The notes under the pieces are model-generated. The model was not told the DNA's origin and searched no databases. It saw only the letters and a program-made list of their open reading frames with translations. From assembly GCF_003946445.1 (NCBI RefSeq), contig NZ_RHOF01000043.1:1-33002 (forward strand): a DNA stretch of 33,002 nt, in the 5' to 3' direction. A program made the translations under genes and the position numbers. The stretch comes from Loigolactobacillus jiayinensis. Its GTDB lineage: Bacteria > Bacillota > Bacilli > Lactobacillales > Lactobacillaceae. Positions 25,723-33,002 of the stretch are shown piece by piece. The first letter of the stretch is position 1, and every line of letters begins with the position of its first letter.

Positions 25723-26562
25723 TTAATGTTTGCCTCGTTTACGACCACGAACAATGAATTTAGATGATTGTTTGCGTGTATTACGAGTCTTTTTACCAAG
25801 GGTTTTCTTACCCCATGGTGATAATGGTGATGGACGGCCGATTGGTGCCTTACCTTCACCACCACCGTGTGGATGGTCGTTAGGGTTCATTACAGAACCA
25901 CGGACTGTAGGACGGATACCCATCCAACGTTTACGACCAGCTTTACCGATGTTGATCAATTCATGTTGTTCGTTACCAACAGCACCGATCGTTGCACGGT
26001 TAACTTGTAAGATCATGCGAACTTCGCCTGAACCTAAGCGAACCAATGCGTACTTACCCTCTTTACCCAAAATCTGAGCTGAAGCACCAGCAGAGCGAAC
26101 TAATTGTGCGCCATGACCAGGTTTCAATTCGATATTATGGATGATTGTACCAACAGGAATATCAGAAAGTGCTAATGCATTACCAACCTTGATATCGGCA
26201 GTTGGGCCAGATTGAACTTGCATGCCAACTTCTAATCCTTTTGGTGCAATGATATAAGTTTTAATACCATCTGTATATTGTAGTAACGCAATGTTAGCTG
26301 AACGATTTGGATCGTATTCAATAGCTTTAACGATTGCAGGTACATTATCTTTTTGGCGCTTGAAGTCGATCACACGGTATTGACGCTTGTGACCGCCGGC
26401 GCGATGACGAACTGTGATATGGCCATGAGCATTACGGCCCGCAGTTTTTGTCATATATTCGGTTAATGACTTTTCAGGTTTTGTTTTTGTGATTTCAGCA
26501 AAATCAGAACCAGTCATGTTCCGCCGACCGTTTGTAGTCGGTTTGTATTTTCTAATCGCCAC
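25723..26562 (-). CDS. rplB: 50S ribosomal protein L2
   Basis: A 279-residue L2, the protein nearest the peptidyl-transferase centre. Motifs: [40 protein letters not shown], and the conserved C-terminal [20 protein letters not shown], followed by [13 protein letters not shown]. The His of HPHGGGEG, needed for peptide-bond activity in reconstitution work, is present. ATG start with GGAGG upstream; follows rplW. Confidence 0.98.
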   Translation of the reverse strand: MAIRKYKPTTNGRRNMTGSDFAEITKTKPEKSLTEYMTKTAGRNAHGHITVRHRAGGHKRQYRVIDFKRQKDNVPAIVKAIEYDPNRSANIALLQYTDGIKTYIIAPKGLEVGMQVQSGPTADIKVGNALALSDIPVGTIIHNIELKPGHGAQLVRSAGASAQILGKEGKYALVRLGSGEVRMILQVNRATIGAVGNEQHELINIGKAGRKRWMGIRPTVRGSVMNPNDHPHGGGEGKAPIGRPSPLSPWGKKTLGKKTRNTRKQSSKFIVRGRKRGKH

Positions 26563-26596
26563 GCGTTTCCCCTCCTAGTATCAATTTAAAATTGAT

Positions 26597-26881
26597 TTAT
26601 TTTTCGAAAATTGTAATTTCTTTTGAATCGTCAGTTAAAGCAACAACTGCTTTACGACGTTTCTTAGTCATACCGGCATAACGACCTTGGCGCTTTAACT
26701 TACCACGTACGTTAGCGATATTAACGTTTTTAACTTTAACGTCGAAGATTTCTTCAATCGCATACTTGACTTGTGTCTTGTTTGCGCGAACGTCTACTTC
26801 GAACGTATATTTTTTGTTGTCCATCAAACTCATTGATTGTTCAGTGATCCATGGGCGTAAAATAATTTCGCGTGCTTCCAT
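26597..26881 (-). CDS. rplW: 50S ribosomal protein L23
   Basis: A 94-residue L23, the trigger-factor and SRP docking protein at the tunnel exit. Motifs: [40 protein letters not shown], and [20 protein letters not shown]. The ATG overlaps the rplD stop by one base (TAATG), so translation is coupled. Confidence 0.98.
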   Translation of the reverse strand: MEAREIILRPWITEQSMSLMDNKKYTFEVDVRANKTQVKYAIEEIFDVKVKNVNIANVRGKLKRQGRYAGMTKKRRKAVVALTDDSKEITIFEK

Positions 26882-27504
26882 TATGCAAGAGCCTCCTCTA
26901 CTTGAGAAAGAGCAGCTTGAGTCAGGATTAATTTATCGTTAGCTACGACATCAAGCACGTTAATACCATCTGCGGAAACCACAGAAACATTAGGCAAGTT
27001 ACGTGCAGCAAGTGCAGCTTGATCGTTACCATCTTCAAGAACTACTAATGCTTTAGTTTGTACATCTAAGCTCTTAAGGCTTTCTGCAAAAAGTTTTGTT
27101 TTAGGTTGTTCGAAGCTGAATGCATCAACAACGATGATGTCACCATCAATCACTTTTTGGGAAAGAACGGACTTAATTGCTAAGCGACGTACCTTCTTCG
27201 GTAATTTATAGCTATATGAACGTGGTGTAGGGCCAAAGACAATACCACCGCCACGCCATTGAGGTGAACGGATAGAACCTTGACGCGCACGACCAGTACC
27301 TTTTTGACGCCATGGTTTACGGCCACCACCACGAACGGCACTACGGTTTTTAACCGCATGTGTACCAGAACGTAATGATGCACGTTGCATGATGATTGCA
27401 TCAAAGACAACGTTATCGTTAGGGGCAATACCAAAAATGTCATCGTTCAATTGAACGTCGCCGTTTTGGCTGCCATCTTGTTTGTATAATGCTACATTTG
27501 GCAT
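26881..27504 (-). CDS. rplD: 50S ribosomal protein L4
   Basis: A 207-residue L4: [20 protein letters not shown], the tunnel loop [40 protein letters not shown], and [20 protein letters not shown]. The loop lines the nascent-chain tunnel and is a macrolide-resistance site; it looks unaltered. L4 represses its own operon in enterobacteria; no such mechanism is established for this group. ATG start with GGGAGG upstream. Confidence 0.98.
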   Translation of the reverse strand: MPNVALYKQDGSQNGDVQLNDDIFGIAPNDNVVFDAIIMQRASLRSGTHAVKNRSAVRGGGRKPWRQKGTGRARQGSIRSPQWRGGGIVFGPTPRSYSYKLPKKVRRLAIKSVLSQKVIDGDIIVVDAFSFEQPKTKLFAESLKSLDVQTKALVVLEDGNDQAALAARNLPNVSVVSADGINVLDVVANDKLILTQAALSQVEEALA

Positions 27505-27524
27505 TTGTAATCCTCCCTTCCTGA

Positions 27525-28157
27525 TTATTTAGCTGCCTTAACAGCGTTTTTAATTGTAATAAGTGATTTCTTGGCACCAGGGACGTTACCCTTGATCAAG
27601 ATCACATTACGGTCTGTATCAACACGAACGACTTCTAAGTTTTGGATAGTAACGGTGTTGTTACCCATCCGGCCTGGTAATTGTTTGCCTGGGAATACCC
27701 GGTTAATAATGGCACCCAATGAACCAGGACGACGATGGTAACGAGAACCATGCGCCATAGGTCCACGATGTTGGTTGTTCTTTTTGATAACACCTTGGAA
27801 ACCATGACCCTTTGTTGTACCCGTGACGTCGACGATTTCGCCAGCCTCGAATGTATCAACTTTGATTTCATCGCCAACCTTGATATCTCCTAAGTCTACA
27901 TCGCGAAATTCTCGAATGAAGCGCTTAGGAGTCGTATTTGCTTTTGCAACATGACCCTTAGCAGGTTTGTTTGATAAAACTTCGCGCTTGTCTTGAAAAC
28001 CGACTTGGACAGCATCGTAACCGTCAGTTTCTGGTGTCTTTAATTGCAATACCACGTTAGGTGTTGCTTGGATAACAGTAACTGGGATTAATTCGCCGCT
28101 CTCGGTGAAGACTTGCGTCATACCTACTTTTGTTCCTAAGATTCCTTTTCTGGTCAT
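27525..28157 (-). CDS. rplC: 50S ribosomal protein L3
   Basis: A 210-residue L3, one of two proteins that start 50S assembly. Motifs: [40 protein letters not shown], and [20 protein letters not shown] followed by [16 protein letters not shown]. The extension around [10 protein letters not shown] reaches the peptidyl-transferase centre. ATG start with GGAGG upstream; second gene of the S10 operon. Confidence 0.98.
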   Translation of the reverse strand: MTRKGILGTKVGMTQVFTESGELIPVTVIQATPNVVLQLKTPETDGYDAVQVGFQDKREVLSNKPAKGHVAKANTTPKRFIREFRDVDLGDIKVGDEIKVDTFEAGEIVDVTGTTKGHGFQGVIKKNNQHRGPMAHGSRYHRRPGSLGAIINRVFPGKQLPGRMGNNTVTIQNLEVVRVDTDRNVILIKGNVPGAKKSLITIKNAVKAAK

Positions 28158-28187
28158 GAGTACACCTCCAATTTAATTGTATTTGAA

Positions 28188-28496
28188 CTATAATTTAATT
28201 TCGATATCCACACCACTTGGTAAGTCTAACTTCATCAAAGCGTCAACAGTTTTAGGTGTTGGGTTGATGATGTCGATCAAACGTTTGTGTGTGCGCATTT
28301 CAAATTGTTCACGTGAGTCTTTAAACTTATGTGTTGCGCGAATAACTGTGTACAATGTACGGTCAGTTGGCAACGGAATTGGACCAGAGATCGTAGCCCC
28401 TGTCCGTTTTGCTGTTTCAACAATCTTTTCAGCAGATTGATCTAAGATGCGATGTTCATAAGCCTTTAGGCGAATACGAATCTTTTGTTTTGCCAT
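28188..28496 (-). CDS. rpsJ: 30S ribosomal protein S10 (NusE)
   Basis: A 102-residue S10, first gene of the S10-spc-alpha cluster. It also acts as NusE with NusB in antitermination. Motifs: [40 protein letters not shown] and [21 protein letters not shown] start at ATG 28496 (MAKQKI), 8 nt after GGAGGG; a GTG/ATG further out at 28517 adds seven residues encoded by the ribosome binding site itself. Driven by the promoter at 28659-28687 through a ~155-nt leader. Confidence 0.98.
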   Translation of the reverse strand: MAKQKIRIRLKAYEHRILDQSAEKIVETAKRTGATISGPIPLPTDRTLYTVIRATHKFKDSREQFEMRTHKRLIDIINPTPKTVDALMKLDLPSGVDIEIKL

Positions 28497-28658
28497 GTTT
28501 TTCCCTCCTTCGTTCATTTTAAAAATAAACTAGCTCCGTGAAAATTCCCAATACACTCTGCCATGGCAAAGCGGCCGGGTGTGTCGCAACCTTCCACATC
28601 AATGCTAATTCTAGGTTTCCCTAGGGGCTGTTCCATCTCTGAAATCAGCACCTTGTCT
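28497..28658 (-). promoter_or_regulatory. rpsJ leader with small hairpins
   Basis: About 155 nt between promoter and rpsJ without an ORF. It contains a GAAA-tetraloop hairpin (CTAGG-GAAA-CCTAG on the minus strand, 28611-28624) and a GC-rich block with the palindrome GCCATGGC near 28559-28566. Length and structure suggest autogenous control of the whole cluster; no named leader family recognised. Confidence 0.45.
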
Positions 28659-28687
28659 ATTATACGAGAAAGCTCTTATTACTGCAA
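28659..28687 (-). promoter_or_regulatory. main promoter of the S10-spc-alpha cluster
   Basis: On the minus strand: TTGCAG (28682-28687), a 17-nt spacer, TATAAT (28659-28664). A perfect -10 and a near-consensus -35, as expected for a highly expressed ribosomal operon. Confidence 0.85.
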
Positions 28688-28798
28688 GCTCTTTTTGAAA
28701 AAAGCTATACAGTAACTTTTTTTAGCGCGTATCCATGTAAATCAACGTTGCCTATCATACAGCAAATCATGGTTCAGATGCAATTCTTTTTACTTTGG

Positions 28799-28827
28799 TT
28801 GACAAGACACCTAGTAAAACTTAAACT
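28799..28827 (+). promoter_or_regulatory. promoter of the cysteine hydrolase gene
   Basis: TTGACA (28799-28804), a 17-nt spacer, TAAACT (28822-28827). Perfect -35 and a weaker -10, about 30 nt before the gene; divergent from the rpsJ promoter. Confidence 0.65.
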
Positions 28828-28859
28828 TAGCTCAATCAATAATATGGAGGTAATCTTAA

Positions 28860-29414
28860 TTGACTAACACTGCTTTACTAATCATTGACTACACAAATGA
28901 TTTTGTTGCTGATGCTGGTGCCTTAACCGCCTGCAAACCTGCTCAAGACATCGCACCAAATATCGTCACGCTGGCACAACAGTTTGTCGCAGCCAACGCT
29001 TGGGTCTATTTACCAACTGATGTCCATACGCCGGGTGACCCCTACCATCCAGAAAGTAAATTATTTCCCGCGCACAATGTAGCCGGTAGTTGGGGCCGCG
29101 AATTATATGGGCAATTAGCACCATGGTACCAGCAAAATCAGCACCAGCCACAAGTCACACAATTTGCTAAGACACGCTATAGTGCATTTGCTGGTACTGA
29201 TCTTGATCTGCGCTTACGTGAACGGCAAATTAAGACGCTACACTTAACTGGCGTCTGTACCGACATTTGTGTATTACACACTGCGGTTGATGCTTATAAC
29301 CTAAATTACCACTTAGTCATCCACAGAAGCGCTGTCGCAACGTTTACACCTGCTGGGCAGGAATGGGCGCTGAACCATTTTGCCACTGCTCTCGGCGCTG
29401 AAATCGCTGATTAA
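28860..29414 (+). CDS. isochorismatase/nicotinamidase-family cysteine hydrolase
   Basis: A 184-residue hydrolase of the isochorismatase superfamily. The catalytic triad is visible: D10 (LLIIDYTNDF), K104 (FAKTRYSAF) and C133 (GVCTDICVLH). The DVHTPGDPYHPES segment supplies D54 and H56 as possible metal ligands, as in nicotinamidases (TDxH). The D-x-H motif and fold favour a nicotinamidase-like amidase (nicotinamide to nicotinate for NAD salvage), but substrate cannot be fixed by sequence reading. TTG start, 9 nt after GGAGG. A monocistronic + strand gene inserted between two minus-strand ribosomal operons, with its own promoter and a shared terminator. Confidence 0.9.
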   Translation: MTNTALLIIDYTNDFVADAGALTACKPAQDIAPNIVTLAQQFVAANAWVYLPTDVHTPGDPYHPESKLFPAHNVAGSWGRELYGQLAPWYQQNQHQPQVTQFAKTRYSAFAGTDLDLRLRERQIKTLHLTGVCTDICVLHTAVDAYNLNYHLVIHRSAVATFTPAGQEWALNHFATALGAEIAD

Positions 29415-29417
29415 AAC

Positions 29418-29460
29418 AAAAAATCCGTTCATCACGAAGTAGCGTGAGAACGGATTTTTT
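29418..29460. terminator. bidirectional terminator between the hydrolase gene and fusA
   Basis: A long stem, AAAAAATCCGTTC (29418-29430) with GAACGGATTTTTT (29448-29460), and an inner TCACG/CGTGA stem around AAGTAG. A/T runs on both sides serve the two convergent genes. Confidence 0.95.
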
Positions 29461-29478
29461 AATGCACGTTCGCAGAAA

Positions 29479-31578
29479 TTAATCTGCAGCAGGTGTGCCG
29501 CCATTTTTCTTAATGATTTCAGCTTGGACAGACTTAGGTACAGCTGCATAATGATCAAATGTCATTGTGAACGTACCACGACCCTGTGTTGCTGAACGTA
29601 ACGTTGTTGCATAACCAAACATTTCAGATAAAGGAACCATGGCGTTAACCATTTGCGTATTACCGCGAGCTTCCATACCTTCAACTTGGCCACGACGAGC
29701 CGTTACATGGCCCATAACGTCGCCTAAATTATCTTCAGGTGCAACGATTTCGACCTTCATGATTGGTTCTAGGATCACTGCGCCAGCTTTTTTAGAAGCA
29801 GCACGAAGTGACATTGAAGCGGCAACCTTAAATGCAGCTTCACTAGAATCGACATCATGATAAGAACCATCGTACAAGCGAGCCTTAACGTCAACTAATG
29901 GATAGCCGGCTAAGACACCGTTAGCCATAGATTCTTTCAAACCTTGTTCAACGGCTGGAATAAATTCACGTGGAACGACACCACCGACGATGTTGTCTTC
30001 GAATTCGAAGCCAGCGCCTTCTTCGTTAGGTGTAAATTCAACCCAAACATCACCATATTGACCTTTACCACCAGACTGGCGAACAAACTTACCTTGTGCG
30101 GAAGCTTGTTTCGTGAAGGTTTCACGGTAAGCAACTTGTGGTGCACCAACTGTTGCTTCAACGTTAAATTCACGACGCATACGATCAACGATAATGTCCA
30201 AATGCAATTCACCCATGCCGGCGATCAAAGTTTCACCAGTTTCAGGGTTAGTTTCTGCCTTGAAACTTGGATCTTCTTCAGCCAACTTTTGTAATGCAAT
30301 ATCCATCTTATCTTGATCAGCTTTGGTCTTAGGTTCGATAGAAACTTGGATAACTGGATCAGGGAATTCCATTGATTCAAGAATCAATGGGTGTTTCGTA
30401 TCCGTTAATGAATCACCAGTTGTTGTGTTCTTCAAGCCAATTGCCGCAGCAATATCACCAGAAAAGACTTCAGGAATTTCAGTACGATGGTTAGAATGCA
30501 TTTGTAGCAAACGACCAACACGTTCACGAGTATCCTTAGTTGCATTTAAGACGTATGACCCTGATTCCAAAGTACCGGAGTACACACGAATAAAGGTTAA
30601 ACGACCAACGAATGGATCCGTTGCAATTTTGAAAGCCAAGGCAGCGAAGTTCTTGTCATCGCCGGCAACCAATTCAACATTTTCACCTGTATCAGGGTCT
30701 TTTGCTGGGTAAGGTTTAACATCAAGTGGTGATGGTAAGTAATCATTGACTGCATCCAACATCATTTGGATACCTTTGTTCTTGAAGGCTGAACCAGCTA
30801 AAACTGGGTAAGCTTCCAAGTTCAAAGTTGCTTTACGAATTGCAGCTTTGATTTCATCAACTGGAATATCTTGACCATCAAGATATTTTTCCATAATGCC
30901 ATCATCAACGTCAGCTAATTGTTCAACCAATTGAGTACGACGTTTTGCTGCTTCTTCTTTGTAATCGTCAGGAATGTCAACAGTATCCCATTTAGTTCCT
31001 AATTCGTCTTCGTCATAAAGATCAGCTTTCATTTCAACTAAGTCAATAACGCCTTCGAATTCATCTTCAGCGCCGATTGGCATTTGGATTGGCAAGGCAT
31101 TAGCTTGCAAGCGATCTTTAATAGTAGAAACAGAATAATCGAAGTTTGCACCGATCTTATCCATCTTGTTAGCGAACACGATCCGGGGAACACCATAAGT
31201 GGTCGATTGACGCCAAACATTTTCAGTTTGTGGTTCAACACCAGCTTGGGCATCCAAAACAACGACGGCACCATCTAAGACACGCAGAGAACGTTCAACT
31301 TCAATTGTGAAGTCAACGTGTCCTGGAGTATCGATAATGTTGATTCGATGGTTCTTCCATTGAGCAGTTGTTGCTGCGGAAGTAATTGTAATACCACGTT
31401 CTTGTTCTTGTTCCATCCAGTCCATTTGTGAAGCACCTTCATGGGTTTCACCAATTTTATGGATTTTACCAGTGTAATACAAGATACGCTCAGTTGCCGT
31501 TGTTTTACCAGCATCAATATGGGCAACGATCCCGATATTACGTGTTCTTTCTAATGGAAATTCACGAGTGTTTGCCAT
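29479..31578 (-). CDS. fusA: translation elongation factor G
   Basis: A 699-residue EF-G GTPase that drives translocation. G-domain motifs: AHIDAGKT (19-26), RGITI in switch I, DTPGH (83-87) and NKMD (137-140). Domains II to V follow, with domain IV ([26 protein letters not shown]) and a final domain V with [14 protein letters not shown]. Normal length, ATG start with GGAG upstream. tuf does not follow, as is usual in lactobacilli. Separated from rpsG by two terminator-like hairpins, so its expression relative to S12/S7 may be lowered. Confidence 0.99.
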   Translation of the reverse strand: MANTREFPLERTRNIGIVAHIDAGKTTATERILYYTGKIHKIGETHEGASQMDWMEQEQERGITITSAATTAQWKNHRINIIDTPGHVDFTIEVERSLRVLDGAVVVLDAQAGVEPQTENVWRQSTTYGVPRIVFANKMDKIGANFDYSVSTIKDRLQANALPIQMPIGAEDEFEGVIDLVEMKADLYDEDELGTKWDTVDIPDDYKEEAAKRRTQLVEQLADVDDGIMEKYLDGQDIPVDEIKAAIRKATLNLEAYPVLAGSAFKNKGIQMMLDAVNDYLPSPLDVKPYPAKDPDTGENVELVAGDDKNFAALAFKIATDPFVGRLTFIRVYSGTLESGSYVLNATKDTRERVGRLLQMHSNHRTEIPEVFSGDIAAAIGLKNTTTGDSLTDTKHPLILESMEFPDPVIQVSIEPKTKADQDKMDIALQKLAEEDPSFKAETNPETGETLIAGMGELHLDIIVDRMRREFNVEATVGAPQVAYRETFTKQASAQGKFVRQSGGKGQYGDVWVEFTPNEEGAGFEFEDNIVGGVVPREFIPAVEQGLKESMANGVLAGYPLVDVKARLYDGSYHDVDSSEAAFKVAASMSLRAASKKAGAVILEPIMKVEIVAPEDNLGDVMGHVTARRGQVEGMEARGNTQMVNAMVPLSEMFGYATTLRSATQGRGTFTMTFDHYAAVPKSVQAEIIKKNGGTPAAD

Positions 31579-31602
31579 TGTAAGAATGTTTCTCCTCTCA
31601 TC

Positions 31603-31624
31603 AAAAAGCCGTTTAAGCGGCTTT
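31603..31624 (-). terminator. terminator-like hairpin directly before fusA
   Basis: On the minus strand AAAGCCG pairs with CGGCTTT around CTTAAA, followed by a T run (five T), then GAGAGGAG and the fusA ATG. With no space for a promoter between hairpin and gene, an attenuator or partial terminator is likely. Confidence 0.65.
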
Positions 31625-31685
31625 AGTTAATAGTAACTTGAATATTTTTAGTTTATCCGCGTTTTAAAAGCACACTTTTTTCAGC

Positions 31686-31723
31686 AAAAGGGGCTACTAT
31701 ATGGAAACACATATAATAGCCCC
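31686..31723 (-). terminator. terminator after rpsG
   Basis: On the minus strand GGGGCTATTATATG (31710-31723) pairs with CATATAGTAGCCCC (31690-31703) with one wobble around TGTTTC, followed by TTTTGC. It lies 20 nt after the rpsG stop. Confidence 0.75.
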
Positions 31724-31743
31724 ACTTTAACCGATAAGTTAGA

Positions 31744-32214
31744 TTACCAACGATAATGTGCAAATGCACGGTTAGCGTCAGCCATTTTGTGCGTATCTTC
31801 ACGCTTTTTAACTGCTGCACCAGTGTTGTTAGCAGCATCCATAATTTCACGTGCTAAGCGTTCATCCATTGTATGTTCGCCACGTTGACGTGAATATTGA
31901 ACCAACCAACGTAAACCTAATGTTGTACGACGATCAGGACGTACTTCGATAGGTACTTGATAGTTAGAACCGCCGACACGACGAGCCTTAACTTCAAGAA
32001 CTGGCATAATGTTCTTCATTGCTTGTTCGAAAACATCCAATGGGTCATTACCAGTTGTTGATTTGATATTATCAAATGATTTGTAAAGAATTGTTGACGC
32101 AGTACCACGTTTGCCATCAACCATCAAACGGTTGATCAAGCGAGTAACCAATTTAGAATTATAAATTGGATCTGGTAACACGTCACGTTTTGCTGCAGCG
32201 CCTTTTCTTGGCAT
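31744..32214 (-). CDS. rpsG: 30S ribosomal protein S7
   Basis: A 156-residue S7, the assembly starter of the 30S head: [60 protein letters not shown] and the C-terminal [20 protein letters not shown], then YRW. S7 regulates the str operon in E. coli; here the rpsL-rpsG gap is 71 nt. ATG start with AGGAGG upstream. Confidence 0.98.
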   Translation of the reverse strand: MPRKGAAAKRDVLPDPIYNSKLVTRLINRLMVDGKRGTASTILYKSFDNIKSTTGNDPLDVFEQAMKNIMPVLEVKARRVGGSNYQVPIEVRPDRRTTLGLRWLVQYSRQRGEHTMDERLAREIMDAANNTGAAVKKREDTHKMADANRAFAHYRW

Positions 32215-32285
32215 ATTACGTAACCTCCTGAATCAGCAAGTCGAGCTTGCTAACATATTATTGTTTTTAGCGTTATTTAAGTGTT

Positions 32286-32699
32286 TTATTTCTTAGGACG
32301 TTTTGTACCGTACTTAGAACGGCTTTGCATACGGTCAGTAACACCGGCTGTATCTAAAGCACCACGAACGATATGGTAACGTACACCAGGTAAATCCTTA
32401 ACACGACCGCCACGGATCAAAACAACACTATGTTCTTGCAAGTTATGGCCAATACCAGGGATATAAGCAGTAACTTCAATTAAGTTTGACAAACGAACAC
32501 GTGCGTATTTACGCAATGCTGAGTTAGGCTTCTTTGGTGTCATAGTGCCGACACGAGTAGCTACCCCGCGTTTTTGTGGTGCAGGATTGTTTGTTTGGAT
32601 TTTTTTCATACTGTTGTACCCGAAGTTTAAAGCAGGTGCATCAGATTTGGTAGTTCTAGATTTACGACCTTTACGTACTAATTGGTTAATCGTAGGCAT
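32286..32699 (-). CDS. rpsL: 30S ribosomal protein S12
   Basis: A 137-residue S12 of the decoding centre: [20 protein letters not shown], the conserved [20 protein letters not shown] and [20 protein letters not shown]. Residues equivalent to the streptomycin-resistance sites, K56/K57 and K101, are wild-type. ATG start with GGGAG upstream. First gene of rpsL-rpsG-fusA, behind the promoter at 32887-32915 and a ~180-nt leader. Confidence 0.98.
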   Translation of the reverse strand: MPTINQLVRKGRKSRTTKSDAPALNFGYNSMKKIQTNNPAPQKRGVATRVGTMTPKKPNSALRKYARVRLSNLIEVTAYIPGIGHNLQEHSVVLIRGGRVKDLPGVRYHIVRGALDTAGVTDRMQSRSKYGTKRPKK

Positions 32700-32787
32700 C
32701 TAATAATTCTCCCTTCTCTATTAAATCAAAAATATAAGTCCACACTTCCAGGTGTCTCTTTTTTAAATGTAGTCAATTACGCGCAAT

Positions 32788-32833
32788 AAAAAAGAGTGAT
32801 AACACATCCAGAAATCAATGTGCAGTCGCTCAC
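32788..32833 (-). terminator. terminator-like hairpin in the rpsL leader
   Basis: On the minus strand GTGA pairs with TCAC and CACAT pairs with ATGTG around about ten bases, followed by TCTTTTTT. It lies between the promoter and rpsL, so it is a candidate attenuator. The rest of the 303-nt upstream region (32700-33002) shows no ORF. Confidence 0.55.
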
Positions 32834-32886
32834 AGTCAGCACGCCATAATTAAATGGAAAACTGTTCGACAAAAAGCACCTTTGTT

Positions 32887-32915
32887 AGAATAACATGCTA
32901 TTTTCACAGTGTCAA
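32887..32915 (-). promoter_or_regulatory. promoter of the str operon (rpsL-rpsG-fusA)
   Basis: On the minus strand: TTGACA (32910-32915), a 17-nt spacer, TATTCT (32887-32892). Perfect -35, good spacing, weaker -10. Confidence 0.8.
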
Positions 32916-33002
32916 CTCGCGTTAGTAAACAAATTCAGAATTTTTTTACTGCCGGATTTAAAATAGAAGTGCAACATAAATAAAACTAGACCAAAAGGGC
33001 CA

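Noticed and set aside
25602-25865. An 87-codon minus-strand frame covering the end of rplB and the rplB-rpsS gap
   Set aside because: It is mostly rplB read in another frame, His-rich at random, and lacks a ribosome binding site at its start.
32916-33002. Remains of an upstream gene at the window edge
   Set aside because: No open frame or recognisable protein end is visible in these 87 bases.

Overview
The window looks like a Lactobacillaceae chromosome (low-GC Firmicute). The evidence is strong AGGAGG-type ribosome binding sites, frequent TTG and GTG starts, the S10-spc-alpha gene order with no map gene between adk and infA, an ECF-transporter/truA/rplM/rpsI block directly after rplQ, and fusA not followed by tuf. 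It splits cleanly in two: mobile DNA at about 1-9580 and a dense core translation locus, almost all on the minus strand, at 9582-33002.

Mobile half. Positions 61-1467 hold an intact IS110-family element whose ~195-nt upstream non-coding stretch is a candidate bridge RNA. Positions 1757-5716 are a decayed IS66-family element with 15-bp terminal repeats, a tnpC carrying two frameshifts and a stop, and a tnpB with an amber codon. An apparently intact IS3-family element (3603-5291) has inserted into that tnpB, leaving a 4-bp CTTA duplication. Positions 6052-9356 form the regulatory and recombination end of an integrative element resembling Tn916: TetR-type regulator, sigma-like protein, Orf8-like HTH protein, excisionase and tyrosine integrase. 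The integrase gene ends about 225 bp from the 3' end of rpsI, which I infer is the integration site; the other end of the element lies outside the window. Unusual signals here are a duplicated bipartite promoter-like element (6608-6643 and 7376-7411), a long potentially folded region (7457-7668), an ATT start codon for the excisionase, and short repeats next to rpsI that could be integrase binding sites.

Core half, in transcription order on the minus strand. The str operon (rpsL, rpsG, fusA) comes first. A divergent cysteine hydrolase gene on the plus strand follows. Then comes the large S10-spc-alpha cluster: rpsJ, rplC, rplD, rplW, rplB, rpsS, rplV, rpsC, rplP, rpmC, rpsQ, rplN, rplX, rplE, rpsZ, rpsH, rplF, rplR, rpsE, rpmD, rplO, secY, adk, infA, rpmJ, rpsM, rpsK, rpoA, rplQ. 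Last are ecfA1-ecfA2-ecfT (energizing module for vitamin/metal uptake), truA and rplM-rpsI. Good promoters are visible before rpsL, rpsJ, infA and rplM. Several leaders and intercistronic gaps (rpsL, infA, fusA, truA, the rplB-rpsS gap, the rplQ 3' region) contain hairpins, some terminator-like, which suggests attenuation or partial read-through sets gene dosage. The S3 protein carries an unusual Asn/Gly/Arg-rich tail.

Limits: no alignments, database searches or folding programs were run. Family names come from recognised motifs and gene order, and RNA structures were paired by eye.
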